Shown piece after piece: positions 9,275 through 18,480 of a stretch of DNA of 64,000 nucleotides. A program made the translations under genes and the position numbers. The notes under the pieces were generated by a model. It saw only the letters and a program-made list of their open reading frames with translations. It was not told where the DNA came from and ran no database searches. This DNA comes from Aquimarina sp. Aq78 (lineage in GTDB: Bacteria > Bacteroidota > Bacteroidia > Flavobacteriales > Flavobacteriaceae), in assembly GCF_900299525.1 (NCBI RefSeq), contig NZ_OMKA01000003.1:62001-126000 (forward strand), given 5' to 3'. Every line of letters begins with the position of its first letter. The stretch's first letter is position 1.

Positions 9275-10492
9275 TTAATTTGTGGTAGCTATAGGAGCCG
9301 TATGGCCTCCTTTACTTACGGAACCATCTGTTCCTGTACTGTTACCTCTTAGCAATAGTATTCCTGCCACATGTGGTGACGCCATAGAAGTACCAGAGAT
9401 TCTATTAAATTGTCCGTTTAACCATGTAGACCATACTTGGGTACCAGGAGCCCAACGATCTACACTTCTTCCGTAATTAGAAGTTCCTGCAGGACCATCA
9501 TTTCTGGTCATGTTACCCACATTCCAAGAGTTTCTAGTTCGTAATCTTTGTGGTGAATAATACTGTGTATCATCATTACTATTACCTGCAGCCATAGCGC
9601 CATAAGTTGTTCGCTCTAGGTTTCTAAAAGCATTGTCTGTAGCTGCATCAGTATGACGATTTCTATATCCTATACTATAGTTCCAGGTATCTCCATTTCT
9701 TGCATTTCTGGCAACATAATCTACACCTCCAAGTATACTTGCATCACTACCGCTACCCTGCGCATTTAAAACTCTTACAGAAACAACTGTAGCACCATAA
9801 GCTACACCAATAACTCCAGAACCATTATTTTTTGCAGCAACAGTTCCTGCTACATGAGTTCCGTGTCCGTTTTGATCTTGCCATGATCCACCAACAAAAC
9901 TTCTGCTTCGGTTGGTATCAATATTTAAATCACTATGAGGTGAGATTCCACTATCAATAATCCAGCAAGTTCTACCAGCACCATTTGCTCTACCTACTCT
10001 ATTTATACCCCATGGTAAAAAGTCTCCACTCGGTAACCAAGAACCTTTGTTCGCTGCTTTATTATGCACAGTCGCGGGAAGGGCCTTAACTGGTGTTCCC
10101 ATTTCAACATCCAGTGTTCTAATATAATTAGGCTGGATATATGCAATCTCAGAATCATTTTTAAGCATTTCTACCTCCTTTACAGATAAGTTTTCTACAT
10201 GAAAACCTTGGATAGCACTGCTATAGGTTTGTTTTATATTATCCTCTGCTATCGCATATTTAGATAATGTTTGCTGGGATTTAGCTTTCATACCAGCACT
10301 TTTACCAGATAGAGATTTATCTTCTTTATAAATTACAATATACTCTCCAGGTACTGCCTGATCTGCTCCGACTTCATCAGTGGTATCTACTCCGGTTTCG
10401 ATATCAGTAACCCCATCAGCATCTTTTTCGCAACTATAAAAGAGGAAAGAGAAGACTGTTAGTATACTTAAAATTCTCAGTTGAGTTTTCAT
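9275..10492 (-). CDS. Subtilisin-like serine protease (S8) lipoprotein with inhibitor-I9 propeptide
   Basis: 405 residues. The signal sequence ends in a lipobox (LFYSC, Cys21). An I9-like propeptide spans about residues 48-125 (PGEYIVIYKED, ending in AYIQPNY). The catalytic domain has Asp180 (IIDSGI), His210 (GHGTHVAG), the oxyanion Asn304 (AAGNS) and Ser369 (SGTSMASP), so the protease looks active. It ends soon after the Ser helix and has no sorting domain, consistent with lipid anchoring. Monocistronic, with its own terminator. Confidence 0.95.
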   Translation of the reverse strand: MKTQLRILSILTVFSFLFYSCEKDADGVTDIETGVDTTDEVGADQAVPGEYIVIYKEDKSLSGKSAGMKAKSQQTLSKYAIAEDNIKQTYSSAIQGFHVENLSVKEVEMLKNDSEIAYIQPNYIRTLDVEMGTPVKALPATVHNKAANKGSWLPSGDFLPWGINRVGRANGAGRTCWIIDSGISPHSDLNIDTNRSRSFVGGSWQDQNGHGTHVAGTVAAKNNGSGVIGVAYGATVVSVRVLNAQGSGSDASILGGVDYVARNARNGDTWNYSIGYRNRHTDAATDNAFRNLERTTYGAMAAGNSNDDTQYYSPQRLRTRNSWNVGNMTRNDGPAGTSNYGRSVDRWAPGTQVWSTWLNGQFNRISGTSMASPHVAGILLLRGNSTGTDGSVSKGGHTAPIATTN

Positions 10493-10663
10493 TATTGTTT
10501 GATTTTTTGTGTTAAACGTTTGATTCTAAAATTTAAATTAAAAGTTGAGCTCTCATTAAAATTTGTTGTTCAAAAGTAAAGATTAATTCAAATAAACAAA
10601 TACGGCAAACACGTAACAAACAGCTAGTTATGGCTCTATTATCGTCCTTAAATCAGATGAATC

Positions 10664-10716
10664 ACCTCCTGATTTTCAATAATGCAACACTGTTGCATTA
10701 TTGAAAATCAGGAGGT
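10664..10716. repeat. Perfect 26-bp inverted repeat with 1-nt spacer
   Basis: Left arm 10664-10689 (starting ACCTCCTGATTTTC), spacer C at 10690, right arm 10691-10716 (ending GAAAATCAGGAGGT). All 26 pairs match. No T tract follows on either strand, so it is not a standard terminator, and it is far longer than a typical operator. Confidence 0.9.
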
Positions 10717-11118
10717 TAAACGAAAAAAGAGAATGCCTAAATAGAAGAAAATTTCAGAAGAAAAAACCAATACTAATTTAATGAAATTTAACACTATTTA
10801 ACACTGCGTTAACCTTAAATTAATGAATTAGTGAATCTTATTCGGAATAAATCAGCATTATTTTTATGATATTCTTATTCACAAATCGACATTATACTCA
10901 AGTTTATAATCATTTATTTATGCATTGAAACAAAAAAAACGTTGTTCAACACTTTCACTCACGATCGAACATTAGATTTTATATGATTCCTTTATAAGAA
11001 TCTAAAAACTAACACTTTCTAAATTCTCCTCTATAAACTCATTTCCATTTCCTCTAAAAGCAATTTCAACTTTTCTTATTATTCCTGCCTTTATATTGTA
11101 TTGACATCTAAGTTTTTC

Positions 11119-11150
11119 ATCTAAATAATGATAATTATCATTATTTAGAT
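11119..11150. promoter_or_regulatory. Fur box (iron-responsive operator) upstream of the TonB receptor
   Basis: A 32-bp perfect palindrome whose core AATGATAATTATCATT matches the classic Fur consensus GATAATGATAATCATTATC in overlapping register. It lies 46 bp before the receptor ATG. Fur with Fe2+ would repress the receptor when iron is plentiful. Confidence 0.85.
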
Positions 11151-11195
11151 TTAATTAAAATAAAATATTTGCGTCATAATTCAACTATTCAAAAA

Positions 11196-13448
11196 ATGAA
11201 GCACATTTTTATTCTTCTACTATTATTATCAAATATTTTACGGGCCAACGATACATTCGATATTTCGGGAAAAGTAACAACAAATAACGAATCCTTACCT
11301 TTTGTGAATATATACTTAAAAGGTACTAAAACAGGTACAGTAAGTCAGGAAAACGGAAATTTTATAATTGAAAATATTCCTGAAGGTGATTATGTTTTAG
11401 TAGCATCTTTTACAGGGTTTAAAACATTTCAAAAACAAATCTCTTTACAAGGAAAGAACATTATCATTGATATCAATCTTGAAGAGGTTGAACTTCTTGA
11501 TGAAATCGTAATAACCGGAACTCTGAAACCCGTAAAAAGACTCGAAAGCCCGGTTCCTGTAGAAGTATATTCACCAACTTTCTTAAAAAAGAATCCCACT
11601 CCTAATATTTTTGAAGCTTTACAAAATGTAAATGGTGTACGCCCACAGATTAATTGTAGCGTATGCAACACTGGTGATATTCATATAAATGGTCTAGAAG
11701 GCCCCTATACTTTGGTTTTAATCGATGGTATGCCTATTGTTAGTGGTTTATCAACTGTTTATGGGCTTTCTGGAATACCAAACTCCTTAATTGAGCAAGT
11801 TGAAATAGTTAAAGGTCCAGCTTCTTCTCTATATGGTAGTGAAGCTGTTGGTGGATTAATTAATGTAATTACAAAATTACCAGAAAACGCTCCCATATTT
11901 TTTGCCGATAGTTATGTGACAGATTGGGGAGAAGCAAATTTTGATTTGGGATTTAAAGCAAAAGTTGGCAAAAAATCCAATATGCTTTTCGGAGCTAATT
12001 ACTTTAATTACTCAAATCCGATTGATAATAACAATGATAATTTTACTGATGTTACTTTACAAGATAGAATTTCTGTTTTTCAAAAATGGGATTTTTCCCG
12101 AAAAAACAATCGTGTGTTTTCTGTAGCCGGACGTTTCTTTTATGAAGATCGTTGGGGAGGCGAAATGCAATGGACTCCAGAATTTAGAGGTGGTAAAGAC
12201 ATATATGGCGAAAGTATTTATACAACTCGTTACGAAGTAATTGGTAAATATCAATTGCCGATAGAAGAAAATATGGTGTTTCAGTTTTCCTACTCAGATC
12301 ACGATCAAAATTCTGCTTATGGAGATACTTTTTATCTAGCAAAACAGCGTATTGGTTTCGGGCAATTAACTTGGGATAAATCCAAACAAAATCACGATCT
12401 TCTTTTTGGTGCGGCAATGCGCTATAATTATTATGATGACAATACACCTATCACAGAAAATTCAGATAAAATTGTAATTCCTTCCTTTTTTGCTCAAGAC
12501 GAAATAACTATAAGCGAAAAACATAAACTATTACTTGGAGCAAGATATGATTATGACAAAAGACACGGTAATATTTTTACTCCAAGATTAGCGTACAAAT
12601 TTAAACCCACAGAACACGACATTTTTAGACTAAACACAGGAACAGGTTTTAGAGTTGTAAATTTATTTGCAGAAGAACATGCTGCTTTAACAGGTTCTCG
12701 GGATGTAATCATAGAAGAAGAATTAAAGCCCGAAAAATCGTATAATGTTAATGTTAATTATCTAAGAAAATTATACACCAAAAACAGTATGATTATTGGT
12801 ATTGATGCTTCTGCCTGGTACACTTATTTTACCAACGCGATCTTACCAGATTATGACACCAATCCAAATCAAGTTATTTATGATAATTTAAATGGTTCTG
12901 CCACAAGTAAGGGATTAAGTGTTAATTTAGATGCTGTTCTATCTAGTAACTTTAAAGCTTTGGCTGGATTTACAATTCAAGACGTATCTCAAAAAGAAAA
13001 TGGTATTAAACAACAACAAGTACTTACCGAAAAATATTCTGGAACCTGGACTATTTCTTATAAAAACTTCAATTATAATTTTACTATTGATTACACAGGA
13101 AATCTATATGGCCCAATGCGTTTACCTGTTTTGGGGGAGTTAGATCCAAGAAAAGATGAATCTAAAGTTTGGAGTATCCAGAATATTCAACTAACCTATG
13201 ATGGTTTGAAAAGCTTTGAAGTATACGGTGGAGTAAAAAACTTGTTGAACTGGACACCTAATAAAGGTAATCCTTTTATCATAGCAAGAGCCAATGATCC
13301 TTTTGATGAAAATGTGGTTTTTGACACTAATGGTAATGTCCTTCCTACAGCAGACAACCCTTATGGATTATCTTTTGACCCAACATATATTTATGCACCA
13401 AATCAAGGTAGACGTTTATTTATAGGTTTAAGATATAAATTAGATTAA
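11196..13448 (+). CDS. TonB-dependent outer-membrane receptor (iron/haem or related uptake)
   Basis: 750 residues from the ATG at 11196. A signal peptide is followed by a carboxypeptidase-regulatory-like beta-sandwich (about 22-100, DISGKVTTNNESLPFVNIYL), a plug domain (about 110-225, with DEIVITGT, INGLEGPYTLVLIDGMPI and VEIVKGPASSLYGSEAVGG) and a 22-strand-type barrel ending RRLFIGLRYKLD. The plug contains the paired-Cys segment NCSVCNTGDI seen in a BtuB/CirA-like Bacteroidota group. The Fur box upstream argues for an iron-linked ligand; the ligand itself cannot be read from the sequence. It is transcribed alone and ends at a bidirectional terminator. Confidence 0.92.
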   Translation: MKHIFILLLLLSNILRANDTFDISGKVTTNNESLPFVNIYLKGTKTGTVSQENGNFIIENIPEGDYVLVASFTGFKTFQKQISLQGKNIIIDINLEEVELLDEIVITGTLKPVKRLESPVPVEVYSPTFLKKNPTPNIFEALQNVNGVRPQINCSVCNTGDIHINGLEGPYTLVLIDGMPIVSGLSTVYGLSGIPNSLIEQVEIVKGPASSLYGSEAVGGLINVITKLPENAPIFFADSYVTDWGEANFDLGFKAKVGKKSNMLFGANYFNYSNPIDNNNDNFTDVTLQDRISVFQKWDFSRKNNRVFSVAGRFFYEDRWGGEMQWTPEFRGGKDIYGESIYTTRYEVIGKYQLPIEENMVFQFSYSDHDQNSAYGDTFYLAKQRIGFGQLTWDKSKQNHDLLFGAAMRYNYYDDNTPITENSDKIVIPSFFAQDEITISEKHKLLLGARYDYDKRHGNIFTPRLAYKFKPTEHDIFRLNTGTGFRVVNLFAEEHAALTGSRDVIIEEELKPEKSYNVNVNYLRKLYTKNSMIIGIDASAWYTYFTNAILPDYDTNPNQVIYDNLNGSATSKGLSVNLDAVLSSNFKALAGFTIQDVSQKENGIKQQQVLTEKYSGTWTISYKNFNYNFTIDYTGNLYGPMRLPVLGELDPRKDESKVWSIQNIQLTYDGLKSFEVYGGVKNLLNWTPNKGNPFIIARANDPFDENVVFDTNGNVLPTADNPYGLSFDPTYIYAPNQGRRLFIGLRYKLD

Positions 13449-13575
13449 ACTATAAAAGTTATATGTATTACTAATACCAGTCTCCATCTATAAACATGAA
13501 CTCAAAAAATAAAACACAAAACCTGATTAAGAAAGCTATATATTTTCTTATGCCTAAAACGAGTTAAATAAATAA

Positions 13576-13610
13576 AAAAACCAGATTGTATACTTAACAA
13601 TCTGGTTTTT
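13576..13610. terminator. Bidirectional intrinsic terminator between the TonB receptor and carB
   Basis: Fourteen-bp stem AAAAACCAGATTGT / ACAATCTGGTTTTT with a 7-nt loop. There are A and T tracts on both sides, so it can stop both converging transcripts. Confidence 0.9.
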
Positions 13611-13632
13611 TATAATTTCTATATATAAAGTA

Positions 13633-16485
13633 TTATTTACTCAAATACATTTTGCGTCTCGAATATAGATCATAAAACTGATCGTCTTTAAGATCGTCAA
13701 TAAACAAAATACTCTCTCCTGTACTTTTCATTTCTGGACCCAATTTCTTATTAACATTAGGGAATTTATTGAAAGAGAATACTGGTTGTTTAATCGCATA
13801 TCCATTTAGATGGGGTTTGAAATCAAAATCTGTCACTTTCTTTTCTCCCAGCATTACTTTGGTTGCATAATTCACATAAGGTTCTCCGTATGCCTTAGCA
13901 ATAAAAGGTACTGTTCTCGAAGCTCTTGGATTTGCTTCAATGATATATACTGTATCATCTTTGATAGCAAACTGAATATTTATTAATCCCACGGTATTTA
14001 AGGCCAGAGCAATCTTATGTGTATGATCTTTAATCTGTTGCATCACAAACTCTCCCAAATTAAATGGAGGTAATGTAGCATTAGAATCTCCTGAGTGAAT
14101 TCCACACGGCTCTATATGCTCCATAATTCCTATGATATACACATTTTTACCATCACATATTGCATCTGCTTCTGCTTCGATCGCACCATCCAGATAGTGG
14201 TCTAATAGTAATTTATTATTAGGGATTTTGCGTAATAAGTCGACAACATGCTCTTCTAATTCCTGCTTATTGATTACAATCTTCATTCCTTGCCCTCCTA
14301 ATACATAAGATGGTCTCACCAAAATTGGAAAATCCAAACGATCTGCCACTTCAAGTGCTTGATCTGCAGTTTCTGCAATATCAAACTCAGGATATGGAAT
14401 ATTGTTTTCCTGTAATAATTTAGAGAAATGTCCTCTATCTTCAGCAAGATCAAGTGATTGGTAACTTGTTCCTATAATCTTAATTCCGTAGCGATCTAAC
14501 TTTTCAGCAAGTTTTAATGCCGTTTGACCACCAAGCTGAACAATTACTCCTTCTGGTTTTTCATGCCTAATAATATCATAAATATGTTCCCAAAATACAG
14601 GTTCAAAATATAATTTATCGGCAGTGTCAAAATCGGTAGATACAGTTTCTGGATTACAATTGATCATAATCGTTTCATATCCGCACTCTGCAGATGCCAA
14701 AACGCCATGCACACAACAATAATCGAACTCGATTCCTTGTCCAATCCTGTTAGGACCTGAACCTAAAACAACAATTTTCTTTTTATCACTAACAACACTC
14801 TCATTAGACACATATTTTTCTCCTTCTGGTGTTTCTATTTCTGCTTCAAACGTAGAATAGAAGTAAGGAGTTTCGGCTTTAAATTCTGCAGCACATGTGT
14901 CTACTAATTTATACACTCTTTTTATCCCCAACTCATCCCTTTTGTTGTAGACTTCACTTTCGTAACATCCTACCATATGAGCTATTTGTCTATCTGCAAA
15001 ACCTTTTTGTTTAGCTTCCAGTATTAATTCTTTAGTAAGGGATTGAATGGTATATGTCGAAACTTCTTTTTCAAGATTATATAATTCCTCATACTGTTTT
15101 AGGAACCACATATCTATTTTTGTGATTTCGTGTATTCTGCTTAATGGGATTCCCATCTGGATAGCATCATAGATTACAAATACACGATCCCAACTGGCAT
15201 AGGTAAGTTTATCTATAATTTGATCATAGTCTTTATACCCTTTTCCATCGGCACCAAGTCCGTTTCTTTTAATTTCTAAAGACTGAGTCGCTTTATGCAA
15301 TGCTTCCTGAAACGATCTACCGATTGCCATTACTTCTCCAACAGATTTCATCTGGAGTCCTAATGTACGATCAGATCCTTCGAATTTATCAAAATTCCAT
15401 CGTGGTATTTTTACAATTACATAATCTAATGTAGGTTCGAATAAAGCCGAAGTAGATTTGGTAATCTGGTTATCTAATTCATCCAGGTTATATCCAATAG
15501 CCAGCTTTGCTGCTATTTTAGCAATCGGATATCCTGTTGCTTTTGATGCCAATGCAGAAGAACGAGAAACTCTAGGATTAATCTCGATCGCAATAATATC
15601 TTCATTTTCATCTGGGCTTACTGCAAATTGTACATTACATCCTCCTGCAAAATCTCCAATACTACGCATCATATGGATCGCCATATCACGCATACGCTGA
15701 AAAGTTTTATCACTTAAAGTCATTGCGGGAGCAACTGTAATCGAATCTCCGGTATGGATTCCCATAGGATCCATATTCTCTATAGTACAAATAATAACTA
15801 CATTGTCATTATTATCTCTTAACAATTCTAATTCATACTCTTTCCACCCGATAAGAGCTTTATCAATCATTACCTCATGAATTGGAGAAATCTCCAGTCC
15901 ACGTGTTAATAATTCATCAAAATCTTCTTCCTTATAAACAATAGACGCGCCTGCCCCACCAAGTGTATATGATGCTCTAATTACAAGAGGAAATCCAAAT
16001 TCCTGAGCAATCTCTTTTCCTTTTAGATAAGAATTGGCAGTTGCCTGAGGAGCCATTGGAATCCCAATAGAAAGCATTAGTTCTCTAAACTGCTCTCTAT
16101 CTTCAGTAATATTTATAGCATCAATATCTACTCCTATGATCTCTACTTCAAAATCTTTCCATATTCCTTTTTCATCTGCTTCAATACAAAGATTAAGCGC
16201 AGTTTGGCCTCCCATAGTGGGTAATACAGCATCAATCTGAGGGTGTTCTTTCAGAATCTGTATTATTGACTTAGTATTTAACGGTTTAAGATATACATGA
16301 TCCGCCATAGAAGGATCTGTCATAATAGTAGCAGGATTCGAATTGATCAGGATCGTTTCTATCCCATCTTCTCTTAAAGAACGTAGTGCTTGTGTACCAG
16401 AATAATCAAACTCACACGCTTGACCAATAACAATTGGTCCCGATCCTATAATAAGTATACTTTTTAGTTTTTCTCTTTTTGGCAT
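13633..16485 (-). CDS. carB: Carbamoyl-phosphate synthase large subunit
   Basis: 950 residues with two homologous ATP-grasp halves (about 1-400 and 550-940). Key segments are GSGPIVIGQACEFDYSGTQA, GGQTALNL, INPRVSRSSALASKATGYPIA, the second-half GSGPNRIGQGIEFDYC, QLGGQTALKLA and ANPRASRTVPFIAKAYG. It makes carbamoyl phosphate from bicarbonate, ATP and ammonia supplied by CarA, for pyrimidine and arginine synthesis. The protein ends about 20 residues after GPEMKSTGE, so the roughly 130-residue MGS-like allosteric domain of the E. coli enzyme (1073 aa) is absent. carA is not in the window. Confidence 0.97.
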   Translation of the reverse strand: MPKREKLKSILIIGSGPIVIGQACEFDYSGTQALRSLREDGIETILINSNPATIMTDPSMADHVYLKPLNTKSIIQILKEHPQIDAVLPTMGGQTALNLCIEADEKGIWKDFEVEIIGVDIDAINITEDREQFRELMLSIGIPMAPQATANSYLKGKEIAQEFGFPLVIRASYTLGGAGASIVYKEEDFDELLTRGLEISPIHEVMIDKALIGWKEYELELLRDNNDNVVIICTIENMDPMGIHTGDSITVAPAMTLSDKTFQRMRDMAIHMMRSIGDFAGGCNVQFAVSPDENEDIIAIEINPRVSRSSALASKATGYPIAKIAAKLAIGYNLDELDNQITKSTSALFEPTLDYVIVKIPRWNFDKFEGSDRTLGLQMKSVGEVMAIGRSFQEALHKATQSLEIKRNGLGADGKGYKDYDQIIDKLTYASWDRVFVIYDAIQMGIPLSRIHEITKIDMWFLKQYEELYNLEKEVSTYTIQSLTKELILEAKQKGFADRQIAHMVGCYESEVYNKRDELGIKRVYKLVDTCAAEFKAETPYFYSTFEAEIETPEGEKYVSNESVVSDKKKIVVLGSGPNRIGQGIEFDYCCVHGVLASAECGYETIMINCNPETVSTDFDTADKLYFEPVFWEHIYDIIRHEKPEGVIVQLGGQTALKLAEKLDRYGIKIIGTSYQSLDLAEDRGHFSKLLQENNIPYPEFDIAETADQALEVADRLDFPILVRPSYVLGGQGMKIVINKQELEEHVVDLLRKIPNNKLLLDHYLDGAIEAEADAICDGKNVYIIGIMEHIEPCGIHSGDSNATLPPFNLGEFVMQQIKDHTHKIALALNTVGLINIQFAIKDDTVYIIEANPRASRTVPFIAKAYGEPYVNYATKVMLGEKKVTDFDFKPHLNGYAIKQPVFSFNKFPNVNKKLGPEMKSTGESILFIDDLKDDQFYDLYSRRKMYLSK

Positions 16486-16530
16486 GTAATAACAGTATTG
16501 GCTTTTCCTATAAAATTATGTATTAGATAT

Positions 16531-16562
16531 AAAAAAAGGCGTTACCTATAAAGTAACACCTT
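16531..16562 (-). terminator. Intrinsic terminator after rpmH
   Basis: Ten-bp stem with one mismatch (AAGGCGTTAC / GTAACACCTT). An A run at 16531-16537 gives the T tract on the minus strand. Confidence 0.75.
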
Positions 16563-16586
16563 CAATATTTTTAATGAACGTTATCA

Positions 16587-16745
16587 TTAGTGCTTATGTC
16601 TTAGTTCAGACGAAACAGATATTTTCTTTCTTCCTTTTGCTCTTCTACGAGCCAACACCTTTCTACCATTTGCAGAAGCCATACGCTCTCTGAAACCGTG
16701 TTTGTTTTTTCTCTTTCTCTTCGATGGTTGAAACGTTCTTTTCAT
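16587..16745 (-). CDS. rpmH: 50S ribosomal protein L34
   Basis: 52 residues, starting [18 protein letters not shown] and continuing [23 protein letters not shown], the unmistakable L34 sequence. Very basic. It lies between carB and the DUF6263 gene and has its own terminator. Confidence 0.98.
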   Translation of the reverse strand: MKRTFQPSKRKRKNKHGFRERMASANGRKVLARRRAKGRKKISVSSELRHKH

Positions 16746-16921
16746 TGCTATATATCTTTATAAATCTTCTTGAAATATCTAATTTGATCTTTTATGAGAA
16801 CTTCTTCCCAAAACTGCGGGCAAATATACAAAGAGTTTTTACTTTGACAAACGTAAATATCAAATATTTTTTATCCAAAAAAATTAGTTTCTTTGCACAA
16901 GAAAATCGCAATCCTATTTTC

Positions 16922-17806
16922 ATGAAAAAATCAATCATTTTTATACTAGTACTGATACTATCAATTACTGGATTTTCTCAAGCTACTTTGCAATATAATT
17001 TAAATATTGGAGATTCTTTTGCAATTCGTCAGGATTCTGAACAGATAATTACGCAAGATATTTCTGGAGCAAAGCAAACAATCACAAATGATATTAGTGC
17101 AGAGATGTCTTTTGTAGTGAAAAAAATAGAAAATAGCCTGTTTTATATAGAAATGAAATATCAAACACTAAAAATGAAAACGAGTTCTCCTACTTTAGGA
17201 GTTCTTATGGATATGGACACTTCTATAAAACCAGATTCCACCGATATACAAGGCCTTATTTTTCAAGGACTTATTAATTCCCCTATTACCATGGTAATGC
17301 AAAAAAATGGCAAAATTAATGCTTTAGAGGGAACAGAAGTCCTTATTGATAATATGATAAAAAATGCTGGTATTACAGAGCCAAATGCTGTGGCGCAAGT
17401 ACGCACTAGTTTAGACCAACAATGGGGAGATAACCAATTATTAGGTAATTTTGAGCAAATGACCTATATCTATGGTGATAATAAAGCTACATTGGGTGAC
17501 CAATGGGAAAATGAGTATACCGGTAAAATGAAAAGCAAAAATAAATGGAATATTGCTTCAATTACGGATGAAAATGCTACTATTGCAGCTACATCAGAAG
17601 TAGAAATGGAAAATGTAAATGCTAGCGCTACCGTAATCGTATCGGGTTCTCAAAAAGCAATGATAACTGTTAATAGCAAAACAGGGCTTATGCTAGAAGG
17701 AAACACAGAAGGTATCTGCAAAGGAAATACACTAATCTCTACCATGCCAGATACCAAAATACCTACATCAATAAAATTTAAAAACAACTACAAAACAATA
17801 AAATAA
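16922..17806 (+). CDS. DUF6263-type exported protein, unknown function
   Basis: 294 residues from the ATG at 16922; the frame is open back to 16724 but that part is not coding-like and overlaps rpmH. The signal peptide MKKSIIFILVLILSITGFSQ is followed by a beta-rich domain with LNIGDSFAIRQDSEQIITQ, a KMKTSSPT stretch and a lipocalin-like end (GLMLEGNTEGICKGN). This resembles the DUF6263 family, whose role is unknown. The next gene begins 8 bp after the stop, so they are likely co-transcribed. Confidence 0.8.
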   Translation: MKKSIIFILVLILSITGFSQATLQYNLNIGDSFAIRQDSEQIITQDISGAKQTITNDISAEMSFVVKKIENSLFYIEMKYQTLKMKTSSPTLGVLMDMDTSIKPDSTDIQGLIFQGLINSPITMVMQKNGKINALEGTEVLIDNMIKNAGITEPNAVAQVRTSLDQQWGDNQLLGNFEQMTYIYGDNKATLGDQWENEYTGKMKSKNKWNIASITDENATIAATSEVEMENVNASATVIVSGSQKAMITVNSKTGLMLEGNTEGICKGNTLISTMPDTKIPTSIKFKNNYKTIK

Positions 17807-17814
17807 GGTTTAAA

Positions 17815-18330
17815 ATGTACAATAAAAATATAAAATTAGTAATCGCAGCAATCGTTACCGGAGTAGCAATATGGCAGATAGTAGAAGGATATGTAGGTAA
17901 TGGAATTATGCTTATTTTATTAGCTGCTATTTTTGTCTTTTTATACTTTAAAAACGAATTAATTCTCCTGGCTTTCTTAAGGTTACGTAAACAAGATTTT
18001 GAAGGTGCCAAAAAATGGTTAAACAAAATCAAAAATCCCGAAAGTGCTCTTACTGTAAAACAACAAGGGTACCACAACTACCTTCTTGGTATAATGCTGT
18101 CGCAAACCAATATCACACAAGCCGAAAAACATCTTAAAAAAGCTATTAAACTAGGGTTATCGATGAATCAGGATCTTGCAGTGGCAAAATTAAATCTTGC
18201 TGGTATTGCAATGACTAAACGCCGTAAAAGAGAAGCCCAAATGTTACTTACAGAAGCTAAAAAATTAGACAAACACAACATGCTTAAGGATCAGATAACA
18301 ATGATGAAACAGCAAATGAAGAAAATTTAG
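17815..18330 (+). CDS. Membrane protein with DUF2892-like helices and a TPR region
   Basis: 171 residues. Two N-terminal transmembrane helices (LVIAAIVTGVAIWQIVEGY and NGIMLILLAAIFVFLYF) are followed by a cytosolic helical region with TPR-like repeats (FEGAKKWLNKIKNPESAL, AEKHLKKAIKLGL, AQMLLTEAKKLDK). It probably acts as a membrane-anchored scaffold; no partner is identifiable. It follows the DUF6263 gene by 8 bp. Confidence 0.72.
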   Translation: MYNKNIKLVIAAIVTGVAIWQIVEGYVGNGIMLILLAAIFVFLYFKNELILLAFLRLRKQDFEGAKKWLNKIKNPESALTVKQQGYHNYLLGIMLSQTNITQAEKHLKKAIKLGLSMNQDLAVAKLNLAGIAMTKRRKREAQMLLTEAKKLDKHNMLKDQITMMKQQMKKI

Positions 18331-18480
18331 GCATACTAATTGTATTAAAAATTACGTTTAATGATAGTTTAATACAATCTTTAGAACGTTTTTTAATTAA
18401 GCTAACATCTAAAGTTTTACACCTAAAAAATGTTATTTTTGATGGCATTATATTACATTAGCTACCGTAATCTATTTATA

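Larger units (their letters stand above)
10493..11195. other. 703-bp divergent intergenic region
   Basis: Holds the promoters of the minus-strand subtilase and the plus-strand TonB receptor. Two structures stand out, listed separately: a 53-bp perfect palindrome (10664-10716) and a 32-bp Fur-box palindrome (11119-11150). I found no coding region in the rest, which is very AT-rich. Confidence 0.6.

Noticed and set aside
10493..11195. Cobalamin riboswitch before the TonB receptor
   Set aside because: No B12-box-like or other conserved riboswitch segment was seen; the Fur palindrome explains regulation.
12184..12447. 87-codon minus-strand frame within the TonB receptor
   Set aside because: Antisense shadow of a strong coding region; many similar frames in the window were dropped for the same reason.
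16724..16921. N-terminal extension of the DUF6263 gene
   Set aside because: It overlaps rpmH and its promoter, and a clean signal peptide begins at 16922.
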